Shown: piece after piece, positions 1-12,400 of the stretch
Layout of the letters: each line of letters starts with the position of its first letter
Numbering within the stretch: position 1 is the first letter of the stretch
Origin: Haliclystus octoradiatus
Taxonomy: Eukaryota > Cnidaria > Staurozoa > Stauromedusae > Haliclystidae
DNA: 64,000 bases
Assembly: GCA_916610825.1 (NCBI GenBank)
Contig: OU744446.1
Coordinates: forward strand, 9,512,309 to 9,576,308
Reading direction: 5' to 3'
Translations under genes and position numbers: made by a program
The notes under the pieces: generated by a model
What the model saw: the letters and a program-made list of their open reading frames with translations, nothing else
What the model was told of the DNA's origin: nothing
Database searches by the model: none

Positions 1-328
1 TCGTCATTTACAAATGATAGGTCTAAACTTGTTATTTCAACTGAAGAGGTGGATTTCCTCATCCAGACTCCTAAGATAATATACACCGGTGTAGACAGGA
101 CTCTCATACAGATTTACGAAGCGATTTACAGGGACTAGATGTCTATAGTATTACATATATACGCTACAAGAGCATTGATGAACATTGATAAAAATATCAA
201 TAAACCGTGATAATGATTAAATGCCGCTGCTTATACAGAATGACGCAAACGGAATCCTATGTGATGTGTCAGCTTAGTAAATTGCACAGTAAGACATAAA
301 CGTAGACAACGTGTAACATTAGACCAAC
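1..328 (-). other. Intron of PAM after exon 14
   Basis: No open frame matching the PAL family is seen here; it reads as intron continuing past the left edge. Confidence 0.6.
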
Positions 329-401
329 CTGATGAGCACCAACGTCTGTCATCCATACGTTGTTATCTTTATCAACAGTGATTCCATGAGGTAAATAGAA
401 C
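329..401 (-). CDS. PAM: PAM exon 14: PAL catalytic YLPHG segment
   Basis: Encodes FYLPHGITVDKDNNVWMTDV and GAHQ, with the zinc-ligand histidine of PAL in YLPHG. Acceptor GCATTCCAG, donor GTTGGT. It ends in phase 0. No further exon is recognisable between 1 and 328, so the next one lies outside the window. Confidence 0.91.
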
Positions 402-3400
402 CTGGAATGCGTATAAATCAACACGTCAAATGGCAAAGTTGTAATGATTCCAAACTAGAATCAGAAAAATACTTACATAGTAAAATATTTAAAATTCAGC
501 ACGAGCTGGTAAATAACCCAACACTCACAGCCAATAGGTAGATGGCCTAAGAAAAGTGAGAATCCTGCAATATCAGATTACAGAAAGCTAGAGCGATTTC
601 AAAGACTTATAAGCTTGAACATAGAAATAAGGAAGATAGATGTTCTAGGATAATTCCGATGATTCCAGATAGCTTTGTCCGTCTTCAGACAAATAATATA
701 AATCAAATTAGATCAGCGTCATTCTTAGCCTCAAGGTAGACTTACATGTTATCTCCCCATCTTTCAAGCACTTCACCTGTCTTTGGGCTGATACGTAAGA
801 TTGTTTTTTCTTTGATCGGTCCAATTGTGTAACCATCAACAAGACGTTCTTCTTCATCGAAAGTACTAAAATGCAATTTGAAGAAGAGAGTTCATAAAAT
901 AAGATATTAACCGATGACGCTGGCCTGACAGGTGTTTCCTCGTCGTCCCTGCCAAAGGGACTTTTCAGATGCCGTACCTCCCTGATGCCGTAACTCGCCA
1001 GGCATCGTACGAGATATAACCTGATTAGATAAATACATTCTGGATTTGAACAACTTACTTTGCTCCCCACACCCTAGAGCCACGATGAAACACAAGTAAA
1101 TCGCCATGACTGTCCATAGCTAAGCCGCTAACTTGTCCAAGGTTTAGGTTTGAAATCGTTTTTTCCCATTCAAGATCAACTGAGAAAGTGGGTATTGGAG
1201 GAGAAGTGACTGGAGCTTTCGTCTTTGGTGCTGGCGTCACAACATGCCCATGAGAATGTCCATCACTGTGATGTCCTTGGATTAGTTTATTCCAAATTGA
1301 TGGTAATTTATCAGAATCTGGAGGAAATGGAAGAGGATGGCGTGGTGATCGATAGCATTCGCTATCTGGATTAAGGGATTTTGCATGTCTATTGGGTGGT
1401 GTTACAGTATAGAACATCATGTAGAAGTTACACATTTCATCGTGCGATGTGGCTCTGTAAAAATAACAACAACTATTTAAAACCAAGGTGCAGGAGTACT
1501 GAAAATAAAATATAAAGAACTATGATATGGAGAACAATATAGTTCATGCAAAATCATGTAAAATATAATCTAGTAATGAGACAAACATAATGATCCAAAT
1601 ATTTTCAACTTTTCTAGCTCAATTTTCGATCTCGGTATCCACTTACGACAGTTGATATCACAAATTATTAAACAAGCAAAATATGTAATAAAAACTGAGT
1701 TAAAGATCAGAGTAACACAGACAGAATTAAGTCATAATGAGAAAAAGAACTAATTATGTTTACAAACACATGCGTTTGACAAGGATACTATTGTACAATA
1801 TGGAAAGCATTTTCTTGCAAGGTTTGAATCAGGATTTTTAGAATTTGAATTAATAATAAGAAACCAATGATTTTGCTATTTTCGATAGAATTCAATGATG
1901 GTATCAATTTACACAATATACATTTCTCGGAGGCAGACTACAATAGCCTGCGTTATTGAATACAATCATAGTGAATAAAACATACCCCATTCTTGTTGTG
2001 TGAGTACGGTTTGGTGCATCGTATGTACATCTTGCAGCCTATGAGAAATGTTAATTATAATAACATTTAACAAGGATAATTTGCATATACAAGCATGGAG
2101 GGACTTCATTATATGGTTTATATATATAGGCCTACAGAGACGTAAAAAAGTAATGTAGATGGTGTCACCTTACGGAGCCAGTTGCCAGTTGCCGAAGTAT
2201 TCAATGTAGGATAAAAACTTTCCGGGGAGTATCTCATAATTCCAATTTTCATCCCTTGTTTTTTGAGTGCCTGAATTACCCCCCCCCCCCTTACCACTAC
2301 TACTACCACCAACTTTGTAGACAAGCCACACAATATTTAATCATTTTACTATTAAAATCAATTCAAATTCAAATTCAAATGTTGATGGCAGGATTGACGG
2401 CAAGAAAGTATCAATCACCAATAACTCTTGAGCTTTGGTATTTCTTAGTTTAATTTGCATATACTTTACACATATTGTAGCAGTACCCTATATTTAGAAT
2501 CACATTCACATTGTATCTTCAGTAGACTGAAGTTGTGTCACTATTAATTAAAAAAAATGTACACTTACCAGATAATCGCCAGTTATAACAGTGAGATTTT
2601 TCGTTTTGTCTGTTGGATAGAACGCCTGTAGCAAATAATGCGAAATACAAGATAGATGGGAGCATTTCTGTAGGCCTAAGATAAACAATTATTGCACTAT
2701 AGGGAATTCTGACATTAAATGAATACACTGTCTATTCACTTACTTCTACAAAAAAAATGATCAGCGACATCACATACATGACAAATATTACAAACAGGGT
2801 TTGATGAAATATTATTCCTTCCGTGATTCCAATTTTTATGGAATCCTTCCATTTTATCTAATCCTGATTACAACAGTATATGGTTGGCAAAACCAGAATT
2901 TTTTTGTAAATGAAATCCATTTCATTTCCATGCATCCAATCCGAGAGCATAACATCTTACCTGAGGTGCTTGAGGACTGCCAATTCCAATTTGGACCCAA
3001 TTGCCGTCTCTTATTCGATAGGCAGATACACTGCGCCCTGAAAGGAAGGCATATCGATATTTAAAGATATGGTAAGAAGGCACCTGTGGGATAATCATAG
3101 GTACAGTATCTATCAATGACAGAATGATTTCCATAATTACAGAAAACAGAATTATAATTAGTAGACATTGTTTTGCCTTAATGTGATTTTCACGTTTAAC
3201 AATCGTATTTGCCATATTATTCACTCAGATACCATTCAATTCCACCATTTCAACAGTAACTATGGCACAGGGACAACTCAAATGAGACTTACATTTGTAA
3301 ATAAAGTTAACAAAAAGCATTGGTGTGAACTTTTCAACAGCAGTTTGTTTATTGAGATGTTAAAACGAACATAAAATATCCAAAAAATTACAAATAAAAG

Positions 3401-6400
3401 TCCATGAACAATTCGTGAATCTTTTGCTGACTGATACTGAGCAGTATATGAATAGTTGATGTCTCCATTCACAAACTGTTCAAGAAATCCTTGATGAAAT
3501 GTTTGTGATATTTATAGGCTAGAACGTTTATTTATGATGTTCTGCAGAGGACAAGTGTGAGTTTCTATTGAATAAAATAACATATAACAAATAAATGAAT
3601 GATCTTACCTAGTTCATGTGTATGGGTTCTGTATGCAAATGGTACCATATTCAAATTACTTCTGTATTTACAACCGACGTCACAGTGTTTACCTGGAGAT
3701 AACAAAATATTAGTCCATAGTATACTATTCTGTCGGTGACAATGGGGAACATCCTAGAAACACGGTTCAAGAAAGGCAAGCACACATTAGAAAACTTACA
3801 ATTATTAGCTGAATTGCAAAATCGTTCAATTTAGAATATCTTTCATTGCGCCTCAAAACGAGCCACATTTTAGAATATTTCTCCAGAACTTCATCTTGAA
3901 AATATATTTCCAACATTCTTCATGAACCAAGCTTAGTTTCAAATATGCTAAGAAGCCACATTTGAATTGTAAATTTATTAAAATGACCAGCGGTGAGGGC
4001 GAGGGATACATGGTACCTAAGTGTTGCTTCTAGTCAATTACTAGGCCTACTAATCAAATTTCAATATATATAGCTACACGGCAGCTCAAGCGGTACGTAA
4101 ATGAATAATTTCAATATGAAACCAATGTGTAATGCAAGGAAGACATTGACTGTTTTTGAACTTTTTGCTTTTGAGAGAGATACATGTATTCAGATGATTA
4201 ACGGAGAAGAATTACAATATGAACATATGCCTACCTTTGGCATGTGCAGGTATTGAACAGGCAGCATTGAATAAATATATTCCAGAAGAAAAAGGTTGCC
4301 TATAAAAGAAGTTGTAGCAGTTGTGAGAGTATTGTCATTTTGTGCGTTCTTCAAGTTTTCAGATCAACCTCTTTAATTTCATTGTTCATGATCTATTCAT
4401 GAATCTCATCTCAAATCAGGAACATTACAAACTGTTCATGGATTATCAGCAGTTCATGAACTATTCATAGTTTAACTTGAACATGGTTATTTTATGGAAC
4501 GTTCATGAACTGCTATTCATAGAGGTAATCATTTCAGTACAGCTGAAAAGTCTACAATAATGATTCTTTCCACCTTTTACAGTGTAACCCCATTAATATA
4601 AAATTATCATTGGTAGTGAGTAATACTGAAATCGGCTTGGCAACACTTCCTATCAAACGGGACTATTTCAATATGTTTAATATCTCACTTCATCTTTTAT
4701 TACTATTACCAGCTGCACTAGCAACGATTTAATATTAATGAGGTCACACAGCTCTATCAAAAGATACTATTTATATTGTAGGCCTATTGTTTTTCTCATG
4801 TACAAGCTACAAAGGTATGCCTACTTTATGAAGAGTTTTTGCATTTCTCATTTCTCATACTCAGAAAGTGAAATAAAGCATATTATATATTACCAGTCCA
4901 TGATAGATTTGATAAAACTGTTGTTCAGCATTGACATTGAAAGCTACATGATTTACTAAGGGAAGTGATTTTATTCAATTGTTTGGAACTTACAATGCTG
5001 TTGTGAAATGGATGCGAAGCCCTGAACGATCGAGTTCATTAACTGTTGAGAGAAATGAATTAAACATTAACGAAATCACTTATGTAAACAAAAAGAATGA
5101 ACCAGAGTATAACAAACGGAATGGAGCATAAAATTAAAAGAGCTTTTCTGCAATAAAAATCGATTTAACCATCAATAAACTGATAATTAATCGCATTATA
5201 ATCTTTCACAAAGTGCTATAGAGAGAGTCAACATGGGTAGGCCTACGCAATTTGATGGCACCCCTTCCCCATGTACGCAGCTGTACCCTTTTGGTATGAC
5301 CCCTCTTCCATAATTGAATATGTACTTTATGGAAGGCCTCAAATCGAATTCCAGCCATCAGCCACCGGTGTACAACACTTACCACTATTTATGCAGAAAT
5401 ACCTGATAATTAGGCTATGCATAAAATGATAACAGTAGGACTATTAATTCAATTTTTCACAGAACTTTCTTTCACTCGGTACTGGTAGGCTATATAAAGT
5501 ATATGACCAAAAGCGATAAGTGGTTATATAGGCCTACTTCAATTGAAATAATTATTTGAGACACAAATGAAATCGTCACTACACAGATGTGGTTGATACA
5601 GCGGTGTAGCTTGTTTCAAGCGTTAATATCACTTGATTCAAAAGTAGTGATGTTGGAATCCTATATCCCAAACGGTAGGAGCAAATTCAAAAGAAAATTT
5701 ATAATTTTATGATTAATTGGCCAGAGTTCAACAAGACAATTCAGCAAATGTTGAAATGCCACCAAAATATCAGAAGGGTTGAACCTTTTGTCAGTCCCTG
5801 CAAACCGGCTACACTGTATTGCAAATTTGATTCTAAATGAAAATAAATCTTACTGCGTAAAGCTCTAGCATAGTGGATTTGTATGACAAGATATGTGATG
5901 CCAGCGTCACTACCAACTTGAGCTCCAACCCCTGAAAGAAAACATCATACATTATAACAATATCATGAGTTCATGAACTAGGGGAGACCGGGGTCACTTC
6001 GGACGCGGGTGACTTCGGACAGAACGGTTTTAGTTTAAACAAAAATACAATCTCTCAGTATGTTAAATACAAAGGTAAAAAATAGGCCTACCTATTGCCA
6101 AAATTTTGAATAATTTCATAAAGTAATAAAAAAGTTATTATGGTTTGAAACCTTGTCCCGCTTTTGTGTATTATTTGTTCTCGAAGGAAAAGTTCGACGA
6201 AGAAAATAAAAGCAACTAACATGTTGATATTTGGTACCATTTTGAAGCCAGTGACGTTGTGTGCCTCATACTGAAGTTTCATGCACGTGCGCTTTGAAAA
6301 TTCAACTGCAGAAATGATATTCTTCAATGTTTATAAACGGGGTGACTACGGTCAGAGCGTCATAACATAGCATTGCGATGAAGAAGTAAAATATCAAGCT

Positions 6401-9400
6401 GTGAAACAATGGTAAATCCGAAATTAAGTGGGTGTCATGTTTCTCATTCGATTCAAGTTTGACACGCTCCAGCTGTGATGTTTTCTGTGATGTTTTGTAA
6501 ACATTTCAGAGGACGCATGATCCGTCGGCTTAAAATATGTGGAAATAAGATGGTCTAGTTAAATATAATAACAAATTGTGGATGAAAAATCAAGTATAAA
6601 GTGCATTTAATTACAGATATGTCTCAATTTATATATGTCGAAGTGTTTGGTTTACTCTTGTTGATTTACGAGCATGTTTTGTTTCCGTTTGGGGTCGCTG
6701 AGTTATCACTTGAATATACGGCTTTCAATGACTATTTCGACGCGCTAAAGAAATTGTAAATATTAGTATGGTTTGTAATTTATGAAAAATTTCATCGATT
6801 TCTCTGAGTAGATGAATGGTAAAGCTTTCGTTTGATGTCAATAAAAATTTGCTTCGTGCATTGTTGAGAGTTTAAATTCACTGTCCAGAGTCACCCCAGT
6901 CTGGCCGAAGTCACCCCGCACAACTAGGGGTAAAAGAATGATTAAATACTCGGCACTCGAATATATTTTATTTTCCAACAATTTACCCTTTGAAACATGG
7001 CACAATAGTTATTAAATGATATACAATTTATTTGTTTCGAGCGAAAAATAAAATAGTTACAATCAAGAAACCAAAAAGCGTCCGGTGTGTACCCGGTCTC
7101 TCCTATTCATGAAATTTATGAACTTTTCACAAACATGTATAAATGGATAAATGATGAACTGAGTTCATGAAAATTGGGCTATTTAACACACAGGGGTACA
7201 CTACTGAGCGTGGCGTATTATGATCATCTTGGATTGAAGAAGTTAAAAGTGGGTAATACACCATATCAATTTATTCTACTGCAATAACATATATATAAGA
7301 TCAAATATAGACTATATAGATATATTAAGTGTGGATGCGGAGAGAACTGTATGAAATATTCAAACTGAAACGTCATAAACCCATATCATGGACTAATCAT
7401 AGTAAAACACTGTTATAATATTCTTTCATTGAGTGTATACTTTGTTGGGTAAATGGAATGCAATAGAAAATTCTAACTTATATCTCGGATTTAGAATTCC
7501 GTATTAATATTAAAAGAAACACTTTATTGAGCTAATCTGGGAATGATGGAGCATCTCAGTTAAAAATGAAAGAAAATACATTTCCAATTGCAGAAAAGAA
7601 AGCATTTATTTGTAACAGATAAACATGTATAAGCGCATCTAGAATTTTTAGACTAGAAGAAAATAACAATATTGCTTCCGAAACAAGGAACAATGGATCT
7701 AAGTCAATGTAGAAATTTAGTATAGAGCAGTCTGGATATTAATTTTGCCCCTGCAAAAAAAAGTTCAGGATTTCATAAACAGTTCATGAAAGTTGAATGG
7801 CCCCAAATTTTCATGAACTGTTCATGAACTAGGTCTACTGAACTATTTTTCGCAGGGGTGGGGAGTTATTAGATAGTTAATACATGAAATTGAACAACCA
7901 TTTTGGCTGTTGCAGTAAATCAGTACTTACCTTCGGGCAGTGCCAATGGAGGAGCATTTCTTGCCCATGCATACAGTATTTGTGGCATACCACCGGAACA
8001 TTTTCTAGACATGCCACATTTCCTACAATAGAAGAAATTTTATATAAAATTTTATAATAGAGGAGATCGGGGTCACTTCGGACGCGGGTGACTTCGGACA
8101 GAACGGTTTTAGTTTAAATAAAAATACAATCTCTCAGTATGTTAAATACAAAGGTAAAACATACCTATTGCCAAAATTTTAGATAATTTCATAAAGTAAT
8201 AAAAAAGTTATTATGGTTTGAAACTTTGTCCCGCTTTTGTGTATTATTTGTTCTCGAAGAAAAAGTTTGACGAAGAAAATCCACGCAACCAACATGTTGA
8301 TATTTGGTACCATTTTGAAGCCAGTGACGTTGTGTGCCTCATACTGAAGTTTCATGCACGTGCGCTTTGAAAATTCAACTGCAGAAATGATATTCTTCAA
8401 TGTTTATGAACGGGGTGACTACGGTCAGAGCATCAAAACATAGCAAAGCGATGAAGAAGTAAAATATCAAGCTGTGAAACAATGGTAAATCCTAAATCAA
8501 GTGGGTGTCAAGTTTCTCATTCCATTCAAGTTTGACACGCTCCAGCTGTGATTTTGTGTAAACATTTCAGAGCACGCGTGATCCGTCGGCTTAGAATATA
8601 TGGAAATAATATGGTCTAGTTAAATAGAATATCAAATTGTGGATGAAAAATCAAGTATGAAGTGCATTTAATTACAGATATGTCTCAATTTATATATGTC
8701 GAAGAGTTTGGTTTACTCTTGTTGACTTAAGAGCATGTTTTGTTTTCGTTTGTGGCCGCTGAGTTATCACTTGAATCTACGGCTTTCGATAACTATTTCG
8801 ACGCGCTAAAGAAATTATAAATATTAGCATGGTTTGTAATTTATGAATAATGTCATTGATTTCTCTGAGTAGATGAATGATGAAGCTTTCGATTGATAGC
8901 CTATCAATAAACATTTGTTTCGTGCATTGTTGAGAGTTTAAATTCACTGTCCAGAGTCACCCCTGGGTGGCCGAAGTCACCCCGCTCAACTAGGGGTAAA
9001 AGAATGATCAAATACTCGGCACTCAAATATATTTAACTTTCCAACAATTTACCCTTTTAAACATGGCACATTAGCTATTAAATGATATACTATTTATTTG
9101 TTTCGAGCGAAAAAAATAATTAGAAGTAAGAAACCGAAAAGCGTCCGATGTGTACCCGGTCTCCCCTACTATCTCGATTTTTGATTGGCTAGAAGCAGAA
9201 ATTGAGTAATTCTACAAAACCAGGATCCTACAATAGGTTCAGCCTTCTGGAATCCTAGAGGCATTTCCATATTTTCTTCTGAAATTTTTGTTGATGTTTG
9301 ACCAATAAATGATTAAATTTATCAATCTTGTGCTGAACCTGCTGTAGTCTTCCGGGATCTAGGATTCCAGGATTCCTACTTTTGTCAGACCCTACATGCT

Positions 9401-12400
9401 TAAGTGAAATCCTGGTATTCTGGATTTCTGATCTTGGAATATGTGGATACATAATTTATAAAGTCATAGGACAATACGCCAAAGCAATCTACACTTACCA
9501 GCTTGCAGAAAATTCAGCTGGTTCCTTGCACCCAAACAATAATATATGATGTGCGGTCTTCATTGATGCAAGTGCTTCGAAGTTAGCTATAAACAAACAG
9601 AGATCCATACAAGCTCTATTAGCATATTGCTGGTTCAAAAGTCAATAAAATAAATTGCCAAGGGTCTTTATATATCAAACTATGATCTCAAAGGTCAAGC
9701 GTATGTAGGCTTAGGCTTATGTTTTAAGTGTGTGTGGTGTCGTCCCTGCCCCATGATGTCATTATAATCATATGACTTTAGAATAAGTAGTATAGAATAG
9801 AATAATTACCTAATTAGAATAGAATAATTAAATAATTATTCTAATAAATAATAGAATAATAATATAGAAAATAATTACTTTAGAATAATTACCTAAATCG
9901 CCTATGTAGCATTAATGATATTGCATGTCAATAACATGATGTTATTAATAATAGAAATTACGAAATCTAAGATCATGCAGGATTAACAGTACGTACGCAG
10001 AAGGGGGGATCTAAAAGCGTAGGCCTACAGCTGCGTACCAGGGGATGGAATGTCAAATAGTGGGATATTTACTGAGAAAGTAGCCTACTGTATGGATAAC
10101 TCTCAAGGTCCTTGGAATATTGTAATCTCTCTAATTTGAGGAGAAAAAGAAGTGGTGAATCAATTTTGCCGGACTCTGTGCATTGGTGTTTCAGAATAGG
10201 ATCAAATAATTGTATTGATAATTCTAGGCATAAATATATAAACTTGATTAACTGGTGATATGTAGGCATAGCCAATACTTACTTATAAAAGCCTTTCGAC
10301 TTGATATTTTCTTATAAGTACATATATATTGCTCAGGCTGCAACAACAATAGTAAAAACAAATATTAGGCTACTATGTAATAGCTGCATAATAGGCCTAA
10401 CGGTATAATATTTAAAAAAAGAAGTTATCTAACTGGTCACAAAACAATGTGAAAACATTTTAAAAAGCATCCATATTCCCTCAGAAACGTGTAGGCCTAT
10501 AGCCATTCTGTTAGCATTTTGATGACATTCCAAAATTGTAGGCTACACAGGCTACACATCAGTTCATATCACAGTCTCGATAGGAATGTTTTTGAATAAA
10601 TAATCTTTAGCAACGTAGAGTAAAATTATTTGTTTGCGATTGGATTTCAACGATAAAGGGACACAATTGACCGACGGTCACTACAAGATTCAGTAGTTGA
10701 AACATGCTTAGCAGTTTTCAAGTTCTTGAAATCAAATTTAAATATTCAGGTTATCAATGAATATGCAGCTACACCAGAATAATATGAATGACAACTGCTA
10801 CTTATTACTTCTTTGATAACACACACTCAAGATTCTAAGTGTGTATCACCAGTCGGTCATGCTTGCCCCTTCAATAACATAATTAAATGACTAAATGATG
10901 ATAACGATTGTTTAGTTCAATCATATCCTTAAACCCTACCCTATGTACAATGGAAGCCTACATGTTACAAATGTGTTACATACAGTAGAAATTGTAATAA
11001 CGGATTACTGTTTAGAGCGTTCTTAATTTAACTGATTTTTCTGATAAAATTTGGTAGATTTTTTCTTATGAATCATTTGTTATAATGGCACATTGCCTAT
11101 AGTGTACCTTTTGAAAGTTCCCTAGGGGCGAAGTTATAAACAGTTTATACTGTATATGCTAAGCCTATATAAAAAAATTGCTTTAATGATTGATTTCATG
11201 CCATAAGCAGAAGTAGGAATCTTGGATATATGGGTCGCTACTGAAAACTTACTGAAATTAGACTGGAATGGGATTGGATACTTATTGACTGTTAGGAGAT
11301 GCAAATAATTAACAAAAAATATTATAATAAGGTAGGCCTAATAGTTTAGAACAGGACATTAATTAGGAAATGAATGGGTTTGCGTTGCATCAGGAACAAA
11401 TTCACAGAAGAAATTCTTTGCTTGTTAATATATTGAAACCAAAATAAACCTAAATCAACCAATCAGATGATAACGCTTATCTGCACCCTACTGGGATCCT
11501 GGCTTCTTTCCAGTAATGAAGAAGTTTGAAATGCTAGGAGGGATATGAAGGCCTATCCCTCTTAGCTATAAGATAGAAATAGAATAGAAATATATTTCAA
11601 TCATTGAAACAAAGCAAATTAATTAGATTACAGGAAACTTTTAACATAGATATATGTGTAGCTACAATGATTGAGGTCACCCCTTAAGCAGTGCAGCTTG
11701 TTTATTGGGGGACTCATTATTTACAGTTATCATTTATCATAATGAATATATTTCTTGACATACCAGTAGGAAGAATTTATTGGAAACGATCAATGGCCCC
11801 AGATTGGAAAGATTACATTGTGCGCGGCCAAGGTGGTATTTTTTCTCGGAAAATGAGCAGCTGAAAGGCAAATTCTGGTGTAGGCAAAGTTTTGCGGCGT
11901 GGATCACATATGTCGGCAAATTTTAGATATATACAGTAGGCTAACATCTAAATAATCGTGGAAATTATGTTATTTTCTTATAAAATCCGGATAAAACTAT
12001 AAAATGCGTGGCTGGAATTTCAGCCGCAAAAATTATTGCTCACTCAAGATATTGCCCGCAAACAGAAAACTTTCCAGTCTGGCGCTGGCCCACCAATGAC
12101 TTCACAGGTTTGATAAAGAAGTTTACAATAACTTTATCATATCACAGAAAAAGCTATTACATTATTATAAGAAATATGGGTAATAAAATGTCAAATGACT
12201 TCGTTACCGACCGTTGTGTGCTATGTTATGCATCTGAAATTTCTAACATGGGGCAACGACTTGGCCCTTGTAATTAGTGGGTTCATGGCGAGATGATCCG
12301 CATGAGAACACTTTTTGAGCAAGACAAGAAAAGTTCAGGGAAAAGTATGGATTATGGCAGAATTATGGCTATTTAAAACATTGCAAACTGATTACTTTAG

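Noticed and set aside
2278-2330. Poly-C run followed by TACTACTACC as a regulatory or G-quadruplex site
   Set aside because: A single homopolymer run prone to sequencing error; no arrangement of four G tracts.
6088-6327. 79-codon frame present in both copies of the TA-flanked element (also 8179-8400)
   Set aside because: The amino-acid differences between copies are few but all change the residue, there is no family resemblance, and shared openness is expected from shared descent.
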